The notes under the pieces: generated by a model
The model's database searches: none
Told to the model about the DNA's origin: nothing
What the model saw: the letters and a program-made list of their open reading frames with translations, nothing else
Position numbers and translations under genes: made by a program
From: Sphingomonas sp. H160509
GTDB taxonomy: Bacteria; Pseudomonadota; Alphaproteobacteria; Sphingomonadales; Sphingomonadaceae
NCBI RefSeq assembly: GCF_024124765.2
Contig: NZ_JAMXSR020000002.1
Location: 2,220,001-2,284,000 of the forward strand
Reading direction: 5' to 3'
DNA: 64,000 bases
In this document: positions 1 through 12,351 of the stretch, piece by piece
Position numbering within the stretch: position 1 is the first letter of the stretch
Layout: every line of letters begins with the position of its first letter

Positions 1-225
1 GCGGCCCGAGCCGCGGTAGCTCGCCTCACCGCAATCCGGAACGGGGTGCATGTTGCGCTGGAGCGCGGGCCATTTCTGGCGCTGTTCGGGGAAAGGTTGC
101 GAGGGATATTTGGTCTTCGGATCGGCGAGTGGCGCGGCACCTTGCGCGAAGGCGGGTGCGGCGGCGGCGGCGAGGCCGGTGACGGCGGCGCCCTTGAAGA
201 GGTCTCGACGGCTGGTGTCTGTCAT
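1..225 (-). CDS. Tat-exported SDR family oxidoreductase, N-terminal part (runs off the window)
   Basis: Seventy-five codons read leftward from ATG at 225 and remain open at base 1. The protein starts MTDTSRRDLFKGAA, a twin-arginine signal (SRRDLFKG) followed by an Ala-rich hydrophobic stretch and an AFAQ cleavage site, so export by the Tat route in folded form is expected. Behind it come PFPEQRQKWP, MHPVPDCGE and SYRGSGR. This is the conserved lead-in of the YhdF/YdaD-like group of short-chain dehydrogenases, in which the next residues would be the Rossmann GGxSGIG motif. That part lies outside the window. An in-frame ATG at 231 is an alternative start. It is divergent from ligA; the 112-base gap should hold both promoters. 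The substrate is unknown. Confidence 0.75.
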   Translation of the reverse strand, partial: MTDTSRRDLFKGAAVTGLAAAAAPAFAQGAAPLADPKTKYPSQPFPEQRQKWPALQRNMHPVPDCGEASYRGSGR

Positions 226-328
226 GATCATGTTTTCCTGAAAATGCCTTGGGATGTCAGCGCGCAACTCGGGCGAATGTTCACGCCATGTTGATCGAGG
301 TCTTGTCGAAATATGCCCCCTCCCCTAA

Positions 329-2461
<2,133 letters not shown>

Positions 2462-2552
2462 GGCGCACGTCATACTCTCCACAATGGTTCCGGCTGCCCC
2501 GAAAGGGTTCGATTGCGTGGCTTTTTTTGCAACGCACCATGACCGAGTGCGT

Positions 2553-2584
2553 CTGTGACACTTCGCGACTCGCCAATGTCACAG
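2553..2584. promoter_or_regulatory. Inverted repeat upstream of the TonB receptor gene, possible operator
   Basis: Perfect 8-base arms CTGTGACA (2553-2560) and TGTCACAG (2577-2584) are separated by 16 bases, in the 206-base gap between ligA and the TonB-dependent receptor. The spacing suits a dimeric regulator binding two adjacent major grooves, or a hairpin in the leader. No regulator is identified; the assignment is by position and symmetry only. Confidence 0.35.
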
Positions 2585-2667
2585 AACCGAAATATCCGGC
2601 GTGCAGGGGCGCGGCAGGCCGAACGAAAAGTCGCGGATCTCGAGCAGAAGCTCAAAGGGGAACTTCA

Positions 2668-5600
2668 ATGCGTAACAACCTATTCCTGGGTGCGGCAGCG
2701 ATTGCGCTGATCGCCCCGATGACTGCGTCCGCGCAGGAAACCACCTCCTCGATCCGCGGCACCGTGACCGCGAATGGCGCGCCGGTTAACGGCGCGACTG
2801 TCGAGATCACCAGCCCCTCGACCGGTTCGCGCTCGACCGCGACCACCGACACATCGGGCACGTTCAACGTCAACGGCCTCCGTCCCGGCGGCCCCTACAC
2901 CGTTGCCGTCGCAGCAGCCGGCTATGGCAGCAAGCAGGTCACCGACGTCAACATCACCGTCGCGCAGGCGTTCGATCTTCCGATCGATCTGGCCACCGAC
3001 GCTGCTGGTGGCGCCGACGAGATCGTCGTGACCGCCGCCAGCCTGCCCAACGCGCGGTCTATCTCGCAGGGGCCGACGACCGTCCTCAACGCGCGCCAGA
3101 TCGCCAACATCGCTTCGGTCAACCGCGACATCCGCGATCTCGAGCGTCGCGATCCGTTCGCCCGCCTCGACGACAGCCCCTCGGGCGGCCGTTCGGTCTC
3201 GTTCGCCGGCCAGAACGCGCGCTATAACCGCTTCACCGTCGACGGCGTGTCGGTCAGCGACAATTTCGGCCTGAACAGCGATGGCCTGCCCAGCCGCCGT
3301 TCGCCGATCCCGCTCGATGCGATCGGCCAGTTCCAGGCACAGGTCGCACCATATGACGTGCGCCAGGGCAACTTCCAGGGCGGCGCGATCAACATCGTGC
3401 TGAAGTCGGGCACCAACGACTTCCACGGCACCGGCTTCTACTCGCAGTCGCGCGACGAGTTCGTCGGCAAGCGCACCAAGGACCTGCGCGTCAGCGTCCC
3501 CAACTTCAAGACCGAGAACTACGGCGCCGAACTGTCCGGCCCGATCATCAAGGACAAGCTGTTCTTCATGGTCGCCGGCGAGCGCCTTCGCGGTGGCCGT
3601 CCGATCGCCGAAGGTCCGACCGACAACAACGCCGGCACCAGCATCCTGGGCATCAGCCAGGCGCAGGTCGACCAGATCAGCGCGATCGCGAAGTCGGTCT
3701 ATAATTACGACACCGGCGGCGTGCTGCGTAACCTCGGCGACAAGGACGACCGCGTCGTCGCCAAGATCGACGCGAACATCACCGACAAGCAGCGTCTGTC
3801 GTTGACCTCCACTTACGCGAACGACGCCATCAACCTGCTCCAGAACACCTTCCCGACCGCACCGACCGGTCTGGGCCTGGCGTCGAACGCCTATATCCAG
3901 GGCAACCGCCTGCACACCGGTGTCGCGCAGCTGAACTCTGAGTGGTCGGACAGCTTCTCGACCGAAGTTCGTGGCTTCTACAAGAACTACACGCGTATCC
4001 AGGATCCGTTGCTCGGCCGCGGCTTCGCGCAGTTCCGTGTTTGCACCAACCCGACGAGCACGGCCGCGACAGCGGGCCTGACCGTCTCGCCTACCGCCTG
4101 CGAGAACAACGCCGGCACCGTGTCGTTCGGTCCTGACAGCTCGCGCCAGACCAACGAACTGCGCACCGAGACATGGGGTGGCCTGGTCCAGGCGCGCCTG
4201 ACCATGAACGACCATGACGTTCGCGTTTTCACGGAAGTATCGAGCGTATCGATCTTCAACTCGTTCCTGCAGAACAGCGCGGGCAGCTATTATTTCGACT
4301 CGATCGCAGACCTGCAGAACCGCAATGCGGGGTCGTTTGCGTACGGCAACGCGATCGTGGGCAATAACGGCCTGGCCGCACTCGATCCCAATGCCGCCGC
4401 AGCACAGTTCGGCTACCAGAGCTACACGTTCGGCGTGATGGACTCGTGGAAGGTTACGCCGACGCTGAACGTCAGCTTCGGCGCACGCTACGACCTGTAT
4501 GCGATGGACGACAATCCGCCGCTCAGCGCTGCCTTCGCCAGCCGTTATGCGAACGGTGCGATCGTCAACGGCCAGCGCATCAACATCAACAACAACAGCG
4601 CGAACATCTCCGGGTTCGACCTGTTCCAGCCGCGCGCCGGCTTCGACTGGAAGCCATCGCAGCGTATCAGCATCCGCGGCGGCGGCGGCGTCTTCGGCGG
4701 CGGCACCCCCGACGTCTATGTGTCGAACAGCTTCTCGAACACCGGCGTGCTGACCAACTCGTTCAACGTCAGTCGCACGGCGACCGGGTTCAACGGCTTC
4801 CCGGCCGGCACCCCGGCTGCCACGCAGGCAGCCACCGCCTCGGCCCTTCTGACCGGCGTTACCGGTACGTCGGTTCCAGCCGCGGCTAACACGTTCCTGA
4901 CGGGTGGTTCGGTTCCGGCCAACTCGACGGTCAATGCACTCGACCCGAACTTCAAGATCCCGTCGCAGTGGCGCGCCACGCTGACGGGCGAGTATAGCGC
5001 AAACCTCGGCCCGCTCGGCGACAACTGGGTGTTCGGTGCCGATCTGCTGTACTCGAAGGTTCGCAACCAGGTGTATTTCACCGACATCCGTTCGGTGCCG
5101 ATCGCCGGTTCGCTCACCCCGGACGGCCGCCAGCGTTACCAGAACCTGATCGATGGCGGTGCGACGAGCACCAACACCAACACCGACATCCTGCTGACCA
5201 ACACCAACAAGGGCCGCGCCTACATCGCGGTCGCGCGTCTCGACAAGGCATGGGATTCGGGGCTGAGCATCAATGGCAGCTTCACGTACCAGGACGTCAA
5301 GGACGCAGCGCCGGCGACGTCGTCGACCGCAGGGTCGAACTATTCGAACGGTGCGTTCGTCGATCCCAACAACGTCGCCTATGGCATCTCGAACGACCAG
5401 GTTAAGTACTTCTTCAAGTACGGCGTGAACTACGACCACGCCTTCTTCGGGGACTACAAGACCACGTTCGCGCTGTTCGGCGAATCGCGGATCGGTCATC
5501 CGTTCAGCTACACGTTCCAGGATTTCGGCAACAACGGCAGCGGCCGCGCGTCGGTGTTCGGAACGACCGGGGTCAGCTCGAACTCGACCACAGGCGGCAA

Positions 5601-6138
5601 CCGTTACCTGATGTACGTGCCGACACTGGACGATGCGAAGGTTTCGTACAGCAGCGCCGCAGTCCGCGATGCGGTCAACGCGTTCATCGACTCGTCGGGT
5701 CTCGGCAAGTATCGTGGCAAGACTGCGCCGCGCAACGGCTTCAACTCGAAGTGGTTCACGCGTCTCGACCTTCATGTCGCGCAGGAAATTCCGACCTTCG
5801 TCGGCGGCTCGCGCGTCACGCTGTTCGCGGACATCGAGAACTTCACGAACTTCCTCAACAAGAACTGGGGCCAGCAGCGCGAGTACGTGTTCCCGTACAA
5901 CACGCCGGTTGTCCGCGTGCAGTGCCTGCAGACCGCGGTGCCGACCGGCATCGCGCCAGGTGCGGCCAATCCTGCCGGTGGCACCTATGGCGCCGTGGCG
6001 ACCAATGCCGGACAGGCTTGCGCCCAGTATCGCTACTCGCCAGTCGGCGGCAGCGCGAACTTCACGCCGCAGCCTGACCAGGTGTACGTGAACCAGTCGC
6101 TCTACTCGATCCGTATCGGTGCACGCTTCACCTTCTAA
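2668..6138 (+). CDS. Oar-like TonB-dependent outer-membrane receptor
   Basis: A 1156-residue outer-membrane protein. The ATG at 2668 follows a good ribosome site (AAAGGGG, 2653-2659) and begins a clean Sec signal peptide ending TASAQ. Residues about 27-105 form a carboxypeptidase-regulatory-like beta-sandwich (SIRGTVTANGAPVNGATV), about 120-240 a TonB plug (TVDGVSVSDNFGLN, VRQGNFQGGAINIVLKSGTN), and the remainder a beta-barrel ending in IGARFTF with the terminal phenylalanine recognised by the BAM machinery. This is the layout of Oar-type receptors, which import large or carbohydrate-like ligands. The substrate cannot be read from sequence. A LytS/LytTR pair follows immediately and may respond to the same signal, but this is inference. 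Confidence 0.93.
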   Translation: MRNNLFLGAAAIALIAPMTASAQETTSSIRGTVTANGAPVNGATVEITSPSTGSRSTATTDTSGTFNVNGLRPGGPYTVAVAAAGYGSKQVTDVNITVAQAFDLPIDLATDAAGGADEIVVTAASLPNARSISQGPTTVLNARQIANIASVNRDIRDLERRDPFARLDDSPSGGRSVSFAGQNARYNRFTVDGVSVSDNFGLNSDGLPSRRSPIPLDAIGQFQAQVAPYDVRQGNFQGGAINIVLKSGTNDFHGTGFYSQSRDEFVGKRTKDLRVSVPNFKTENYGAELSGPIIKDKLFFMVAGERLRGGRPIAEGPTDNNAGTSILGISQAQVDQISAIAKSVYNYDTGGVLRNLGDKDDRVVAKIDANITDKQRLSLTSTYANDAINLLQNTFPTAPTGLGLASNAYIQGNRLHTGVAQLNSEWSDSFSTEVRGFYKNYTRIQDPLLGRGFAQFRVCTNPTSTAATAGLTVSPTACENNAGTVSFGPDSSRQTNELRTETWGGLVQARLTMNDHDVRVFTEVSSVSIFNSFLQNSAGSYYFDSIADLQNRNAGSFAYGNAIVGNNGLAALDPNAAAAQFGYQSYTFGVMDSWKVTPTLNVSFGARYDLYAMDDNPPLSAAFASRYANGAIVNGQRININNNSANISGFDLFQPRAGFDWKPSQRISIRGGGGVFGGGTPDVYVSNSFSNTGVLTNSFNVSRTATGFNGFPAGTPAATQAATASALLTGVTGTSVPAAANTFLTGGSVPANSTVNALDPNFKIPSQWRATLTGEYSANLGPLGDNWVFGADLLYSKVRNQVYFTDIRSVPIAGSLTPDGRQRYQNLIDGGATSTNTNTDILLTNTNKGRAYIAVARLDKAWDSGLSINGSFTYQDVKDAAPATSSTAGSNYSNGAFVDPNNVAYGISNDQVKYFFKYGVNYDHAFFGDYKTTFALFGESRIGHPFSYTFQDFGNNGSGRASVFGTTGVSSNSTTGGNRYLMYVPTLDDAKVSYSSAAVRDAVNAFIDSSGLGKYRGKTAPRNGFNSKWFTRLDLHVAQEIPTFVGGSRVTLFADIENFTNFLNKNWGQQREYVFPYNTPVVRVQCLQTAVPTGIAPGAANPAGGTYGAVATNAGQACAQYRYSPVGGSANFTPQPDQVYVNQSLYSIRIGARFTF

Positions 6139-6165
6139 AGCGCGTCCGACCTGATCGGTCGAATT

Positions 6166-6205
6166 GGCCGCCGCTTCCTTCGGGATGCGGCGGCCTTTTC
6201 GTTTT
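6166..6205 (+). terminator. Rho-independent terminator after the TonB receptor
   Basis: GGCCGCCGC (6166-6174) pairs with GCGGCGGCC (6187-6195) around a 12-base loop, followed directly by TTTTCGTTTT. It lies 28 bases past the receptor stop codon. Confidence 0.9.
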
Positions 6206-6275
6206 GCGGCCTTGCGCCGGACCAAACCGTTCGGCTTTTGCGTGTGCCTTGCACGGCGTGTAAGACGGTGGGCCA

Positions 6276-7417
6276 ATGGCTAATTCTTCCGTCCCGCCCC
6301 CCGGCTCGTCCGCCTTGAACTCCACGCGGCGCCTGCCCTTCACCGCGCGGCCGTTCTTCGAGAACAAGGCGCGGGCGTTCTGGATCCTGCAGGCGGTCGG
6401 GTGGAGCGGCTATCTGCTGCTGCGCGGCGTGGTGTCGATCTCGAACGGGCTGTCGCTCGACGGGGTGATCCCGGTGATCGTCGAGGCGATCGTCGGATAC
6501 TGCATCACGCTGCTGCTCTCGACGATGTACGGCCAGTATCGGCGGATGAACCGGCTTGTCGGGATATTCCTGACGATCGCGACGCTGGCGGCGGCGACGT
6601 TCCTGTATGCGGTACTCGACGCGTTCACCTTCTCGTTCATCGCGACCGCGACGCCTGGGGTGACGCTTACGCGGCTGTTGGGGTCGGTTTATGTCACGTT
6701 CACGGTGCTGTTCGGGTGGTCGGCGCTGTATTTCGGGATCAACTTCTACCTGATCGTCGAGCAGCAGATCGACCAGATGGAGCATCTCGAGAACCAGGCG
6801 TCGTCGGCGCAGCTGGCGATGCTGCGCTATCAGCTCAACCCGCATTTCCTGTTCAACACGCTGAACTCGATCTCGACCTTGGTGCTGCTCAAGCAGACCG
6901 AGCGGGCGAATGCGATGCTGAGCCGGTTGTCGTCATTCCTGCGCTATACGCTGGCGAACGAGCCGACCGCGCACGTCACCGTCGCGCAGGAGGTGGACCA
7001 GCTGAAGCTGTATCTAGAGATCGAAAAGATGCGCTTCGAGGATCGGATGCGGCCGAAGTTCGACATCGATCCGCGTGCCGAACGGGCGCGGCTGCCGTCG
7101 CTGCTGCTGCAACCGCTGGTCGAAAACGCGATCAAATACGCCGTCACGCCGCAGGAGGAAGGCGCCGAAATCTGCGTCGAAGTGCGGCTCGCCGGGGAAC
7201 GCGTGCAGATCGCCGTATCCGATACCGGTCCGGGCTTGATCGAGGGCCGGATCGGTTCAAGCCAATCCACAGGCGTGGGGCTCGCTAATATTAGAGACAG
7301 GTTGGCTCAGGCATATGGGCCCGACCACCGTTTCGAAACCCGCTCCACGCCCGCTGGCGGCTTCTCGGTCGAGATCGAGATTCCGTATCAGCTTGAAGAC
7401 GTGAACAGAGAGGCCGC

Positions 7418-7421
<4 letters not shown>
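6276..7421 (+). CDS. LytS/YehU-type sensor histidine kinase
   Basis: A 381-residue membrane sensor kinase. After a basic N-terminus there are four predicted membrane segments (about 36-50, 62-82, 95-117 and 135-160), then a short coiled linker and the His_kinase domain of the LytS family. The phospho-acceptor is H190 in QLNPHFLFNTLNSIS. The ATPase part contains PLLLQPLVENAIKYAV (N box), SDTGPG (G1) and GVGLANIRDRL (G2). There is no separate extracellular domain, so sensing probably happens within the membrane segments. Its stop overlaps the response-regulator start by four bases (ATGA), indicating co-translation with its partner. No frameshift. Confidence 0.93.
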
Positions 7422-8215
<794 letters not shown>

Positions 8216-8259
8216 GTTCGAACATCACGATCTCAAGCTCGCGATAAGTTAGGGCCTTC

Positions 8260-8340
8260 CGTCATCCCGGCGAAAGCCGGGACCTCGCCGTTCCAAGGGT
8301 GTCCTTGCCGATCGAGGTCCCGACTTTCGTCGGGATGACG
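8260..8340. repeat. Palindromic intergenic repeat (GTCATCCCGGCGAAAGCCGG type)
   Basis: Nearly complementary 28-base arms (8260-8287 and 8313-8340) begin CGTCATCCCGG and end CCGGGATGACG-like, with a 25-base centre. Placed just after the response regulator gene, it could fold into a long hairpin and protect or end the transcript. A related half copy lies near 61752-61793. Confidence 0.85.
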
Positions 8341-8424
8341 GCGGTGCGCTCCCTTAGCGAGCGCTTCCTCCGTTTCCCGTGGCCATTAACCAGTCCCTAA
8401 ACCCCGCGGCCTAGAGCGGGGGGG

Positions 8425-9440
8425 ATGAAGACGTCGGGTTACGGCCTTTATCCCCATGCGCTGATCAGCTTGCCCGCTCTGGTGATGGCGACGTCGTGCG
8501 TGCCGGCGGATCGGCCGGCGGCGATTGCTCGGGTCCAGCCGGAGCGAAACTCGCGCGCTTTGCTGAGCCGGATGGCGTTGCATGTGCCCGACGACATTTC
8601 GGCGAAGATCGCGACGGCAGCGCCGGATGCATCGTTTGCCGCTGCGGCGCCGTTCGTGGCTCCGCCGTTTCTGACTTCGAACTCCGTTGATGATGCTAGC
8701 CGTGCCGCCGACTGCCTGACTGCGGCGGTGTATTACGAGGCGCGGTCGCAGTCGGAGGATGGGCAGCGGGCGGTGGCGCAGGTGGTGTTGAACCGGGTGC
8801 GCGATCGGGCCTTTCCGAACAGCGTTTGCGGGGTCGTGTACCAGGGGGCCGAGCGGCGGACCGGGTGCCAGTTCAGCTTTACCTGCGACGGTTCGATGAA
8901 CCGGGCGCGAGAGCCGGGGGCTTGGGATCGGGCGCGGGCGGTGGCGAGCGCGGCGCTTGGGGGGGAGTGTATATGCGCCGGTCGGGGCGGCGACATCGTT
9001 TCATACGACGAGCATCCTGCCTTGGTGGGCCTCCAGTCTTGCGCGGATCACGACGGTCGGGGCGCATGTGTTCTATCGCTGGCAGGGGGGCGTTGGAGCG
9101 GGCTCTCACGTTTCGGCAGGCTTATGCCGGGGTCGAGCCTGGGGTTCGGGGTGTTGGCTTTTCCGGTAGTGTTGTGACGGCGGTTGCGGCGCAGGTTTCT
9201 GGGGTTTCGGTGCATTATGGTAATCGGGACGACGTTGCGGACTCGGGTGCGGAGCCGGCCGATGCGCTGCATGGGGTGACGGTGCACCGGGGGGTGTTGC
9301 GCTCTGACTCGGCGATGGCGGGCGCGGCGGTTGTGCAGACGCGGTTGGTTTCGGGGGTGCGGGTTCACGTTGGTGGGCGGGCGGCTGCTGTGATCGGCGG
9401 TGGTACCGGGGACGGTGCGGTAGTCTCGGACGAAACCTGA
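8425..9440 (+). CDS. SleB/CwlJ-like cell wall hydrolase, read through two +1 indels
   Basis: The Hydrolase_2 domain is clear: CLTAAVYYEARSQSEDGQ contains the conserved glutamate and is followed by VAQVVLNRVRD and CQFSFTCDGS. The family removes or remodels peptidoglycan. The frame opened by ATG 8425 breaks at a run of seven G (8959-8965). One G fewer restores GGSVYAPVGAATSFHTTS and WWASSLARITTVGAHVFYRW, the conserved end of the domain. A second break at six G (9085-9090) restores ALERALTFRQAYAGVEP and runs to the TGA at 9440. The repaired protein is 337 residues; the unrepaired frame ends at 9177. N-terminus has a lipoprotein-like VMATSCVPA. Both breaks look like homopolymer over-calls, though a true pseudogene is not excluded. 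Confidence 0.8.
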
Positions 9441-9443
9441 TAG

Positions 9444-9541
9444 CTCCCTCCCCTTCAGGGGAGGGTCGGGGGGGGGCACTGCCCCGAGCGACATGTTCGT
9501 GGATAAGCCCCACACCCAGCCCTCCCCTGAAGGGGAGGGAG
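9444..9541. repeat. Palindromic repeat, CTCCCTCCCC family
   Basis: Terminal arms CTCCCTCCCCTTCAGGGGAGG and its complement at 9522-9541 enclose a C/G-rich centre. It is the first of three elements filling the 480-base gene-free stretch between the cell wall hydrolase and the ABC-F gene; nothing else is visible there. Confidence 0.85.
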
Positions 9542-9569
9542 TTTTAGAGACTCCGTATTCCAATACCTG

Positions 9570-9677
9570 CACCACCCCGGCGAAGGCCGGGGCCCAGTTG
9601 GGGGACGTCGCCAACTGCGAACCGCGTTTCGTTACGACCACCTTTCCAACTGGGCCCCGGCCTTCGCCGGGGTGGTG
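9570..9677. repeat. Palindromic repeat, CCACCCCGGCGAAGGCCGGGG family
   Basis: Arms CACCACCCCGGCGAAGGCCG... (9570-9600) and the complement ending CCGGGGTGGTG (to 9677) are about 30 bases each and include the CCCAGTTGG / CCAACTGGG pair. Further copies sit at 17178-17283 and 51423-51523. Confidence 0.88.
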
Positions 9678-9705
9678 GCTTATATAGAGAACGGATCGGC
9701 AATCT

Positions 9706-9835
9706 GATCCTCCCCCGCAAGGGGGAGGTGGCTGGCGCTTGCCAGACGAAGGGGGAGGCATGCGAAACGTCTGTTGCGTGGTCCTCCCCCCCTCCGTCGC
9801 CTTCGGCGCCACCTCCCCCTGCCGGGGGAGGATCG
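9706..9835. repeat. Palindromic repeat, GATCCTCCCCC family
   Basis: Arms GATCCTCCCCCGCAAGGGG... at the left and the complement ending GGGGGAGGATC at the right, with internal CTCCGTCGCCTTCGGCG-like hairpins. A sister copy of very similar length and order occupies 17011-17140. Confidence 0.85.
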
Positions 9836-9920
9836 AGAGCGCACCGACTAGGGACCGGGCGGCAAACTCCCCCTTCCCCAACCCTCGCAAAACCATGCTG
9901 CATCTGCTAACGGCTCGCGC

Positions 9921-11791
9921 ATGCTGAACCTGAACAATATCACGGTGCGCCTGGGCGGACGCGTTATCCTCGATGGCGCCACCGCCGCGTTGCCGCCGGG
10001 CTCGCGCGTCGGGCTGATCGGGCGCAACGGTGCGGGCAAGTCGACGATGGTGCGCGTGATCGCAGGGCAGCTGGAGCCCGACGACGGCTCGGCCGACATG
10101 CCCAAGGGCGCGCGGATCGGCTACCTCGCGCAGGAAGCGCCACACGGCGTGAAGACTCCGTTCGAGACCGTGCTCGAAGCCGATCTGGAGCGGGCCGCGC
10201 TGATGATCGAGAGCGAGACGAGCGAGGATCCCGACCGGCTCGGCGACGTGTACGAGCGGCTGATCGCGATCGACGCCTACACCGCGCCCGCCCGCGCGGC
10301 GCAAATCCTGCTCGGGCTCGGGTTCGACGAGGACATGCAGGCGCGCACGCTCGACAGCTTCTCGGGCGGCTGGAAGATGCGTGTGGCGCTTGCCGCTTTG
10401 CTGTTCTCGCAGCCGGACCTGCTGTTGCTCGACGAGCCTTCGAACCATCTCGATCTCGAGGCGGTGATGTGGCTCGAGGACTTCCCTCAAGGGCTACAAG
10501 GCGACGATCGTGGTGGTCAGCCACGAGCGCGATTTCCTCAACAACGTGGTCGATCACATCCTGCATCTGCAGGGCGGCAAGATCACGCTGTATCCGGGCG
10601 GCTACGACGCGTTCGAGCGCCAGCGTGCCGAGCGGCTTGCGCAGATCGAGGCGGCACGCGCCAACCAGGCGGTGCAGCGCGAGAAGCTGCAGGAATATAT
10701 CGCTAAGAATTCCGCGCGGGCCTCGACCGCGAAGCAGGCGCAGTCGCGGCAGAAGATGCTGTCGAAAATGCAGCCGATCGCCGAGAGCTACAATGATCCG
10801 ACGCTGTCGTTCGGCTTCCCCAACCCGACCGAGCTGCGCCCGCCGTTGATCACGCTCGACATGGCGACCGTGGGTTATGCCGACGTGCCGATCCTGAAGC
10901 GGCTCAATATGCGGCTCGATCCCGACGACCGGGTCGCGCTGCTCGGGCGCAACGGCAACGGCAAGACCACGCTCGCGCGGCTGTTGGCGGCGCAGCTGAC
11001 GCCGATGGACGGCGAGATGTCGTCGTCGGGCAAGATGAAGGTCGGGTATTTCACGCAGTATCAGGTCGAGGAACTCGATCCGACCGATTCGCCGATCGAG
11101 CATATGTCGCATCTGATGAAGGGCGCGACCCCGGCGGCCGTGCGCGCGCAATTGGGGCGGTTCGGGTTCTCGGGCGACAAGGCGACGACCCGGGTCGGCA
11201 AGCTGTCGGGTGGCGAGCGGGCGCGTCTGGCGCTGGCGCTGATCACGCGCGATGCGCCGCATCTGCTGATCCTCGATGAGCCTACCAACCATCTGGACGT
11301 CGATGCGCGTGAGGCGCTCGTGCAGGCGCTCAACGCGTATACCGGCGCCGTGGTGCTGGTCAGCCATGATCGGCACATGCTGGAGCTTACCGCGGACCGA
11401 CTGGTGCTGGTCGACGACGGGACGGCGAAGGAATTCGACGGCAGCCTCGACGATTACATCGCGTTCGTCCTGAAGGGCGATGGCGGCAAGGGCGATGCGG
11501 CGTCGAAGGCGGACAAGAAGGCGGGGGAAGAAGGCCGCGGCCGAGGCGAAGAGCAACGACGCGGCTCTGCGGAAAGCGCTGCGCGATATCGAGGAGCAGA
11601 CTGCGAAGTTCACCAAGGAGCGTAATGCTCTGGATCGCGCGATGGTCGATCCGGCGACTGCGGAGCCGCGGTTCTCGCGGATGTCGATGGGGGATCTGAG
11701 CAAGCGTCGCGCCGAAGTGCATGCGAAGCTCGAGGCTAGCGAGGCGAAGTGGCTGGAGGCTAGCGAGGCTTTGGAGGGAGTCGAAGCCTAA
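9921..11791 (+). CDS. ABC-F family ATPase (Uup/YheS type), read through two +1 indels
   Basis: A soluble tandem ATPase of the ABC-F class, whose members act on the ribosome. Domain 1: Walker A GRNGAGKS (34-41), signature FSGGWKMR, Walker B LLLLDEPSNHLD. Domain 2: GRNGNGKT, LSGGERARL, LILDEPTNHLD. The linker between them is the expected charged helical arm, and the C-terminus is a coiled coil (DAALRKALRDIEEQTAKF). The frame breaks at CCC 10494-10496, where removing one C restores FLKGYKATIVVVSHERDFL, and at GGGGG 11523-11527, where removing one G restores the coiled-coil tail to TAA at 11791. The repaired length is 622 residues, normal for the family, so these are probably sequencing errors. 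Confidence 0.9.
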
Positions 11792-11804
11792 GCTTCTCCT
11801 TACG

Positions 11805-11916
11805 CCCCTCCCTGGAAGGGAGGGGGTTGGGGGTGGGTCGGGTTCCGCGTGTTCAGGCGGTTGCGACTCAAGCTGGCCTACCCACCCCCAGCCCCCCTCC
11901 CTTTCAGGGAGGGGGA
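11805..11916. repeat. Palindromic repeat, CCCTCCCTGGAAGGGAGGG family
   Basis: Left arm CCCCTCCCTGGAAGGGAGGG with GGGTGGGTCGG; right arm CCTACCCACCCCCAGCCCC with CCTCCCTTTCAGGGAGG. Located between the convergent ABC-F and DUF3297 genes. Related copies: 13778-13887, 25428-25536 and 56365-56474. Confidence 0.88.
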
Positions 11917-11924
11917 AGATCGGG

Positions 11925-12245
11925 TCAGCCCTCGTCGGTGTCCGCTCCCGCTGCCGGCCGCTCGAACCACGCCTCGACCGGCCCGACCAGCTTCAGCGTC
12001 AGCGGATTGCCATTGCGGTCGACCTTCTTGCCGAGCGCGACTCGGATCCAGCCTTCCGAGATGCAATATTCCTCGACGTCGTGGCGCACCTTGTCCTTGA
12101 AGCGGATGCCGATGCCGCGTTCGAGCAGGTCCTGCTGGAAGAACGGGCTGCGCTGGTTGATCGACAGGCGATCGGGGGGCGTGTCGCCGGTTGCGGCCGG
12201 GGTGGTGGCGGCTTCGGTCTCGGGGGTGTTTGGCGTGTCGGTCAT
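11925..12245 (-). CDS. DUF3297 family protein
   Basis: A 106-residue soluble protein of unknown function. The start is set at ATG 12245 because the conserved block begins soon after (PPDRLSINQRSPFFQQDLLE), followed by GIGIRFKDKVRHDVEEYCISEGW and KVDRNGNPLTLKLVGPVEAWF, which I recognise as the DUF3297 signature found across proteobacteria. A disordered Thr/Ala/Pro-rich leader of about 25 residues precedes it. No membrane segment or signal peptide. It is transcribed alone, convergent with the ABC-F gene. Family function is not established. Confidence 0.85.
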   Translation of the reverse strand: MTDTPNTPETEAATTPAATGDTPPDRLSINQRSPFFQQDLLERGIGIRFKDKVRHDVEEYCISEGWIRVALGKKVDRNGNPLTLKLVGPVEAWFERPAAGADTDEG

Positions 12246-12300
12246 GGTCGCGCGTCTAGCGGCAAGCACCGGGCACGCGCCAGAAAAAGGCACCGGACGC

Positions 12301-12333
12301 AAAAGAGGCGCCGGGATTACTCCCGACGCCTCT
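12301..12333 (-). terminator. Terminator for the glycine-zipper protein gene
   Basis: On the minus strand GAGGCG...CGCCTC with inner GGG/CCC pairing is followed by TTTTG. It lies 19 bases beyond the stop of the gene ending at 12352. Confidence 0.75.
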
Positions 12334-12351
12334 CCACGATCTATGGTCGGA

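Noticed and set aside
2680..6276. A 1198-codon open frame antisense to the TonB receptor
   Set aside because: Same high-GC shadow effect; no start context, signal or recognisable motif.
8959..9090. Phase-variable cell wall hydrolase through its two G runs
   Set aside because: The same pattern occurs in cyoB, ubiA, divK and many other genes, so a common technical cause is simpler.
9444..9835. CRISPR array in the repeat-rich spacer
   Set aside because: The repeats are inverted pairs of different families, not short direct repeats with even spacers, and no cas genes are present.
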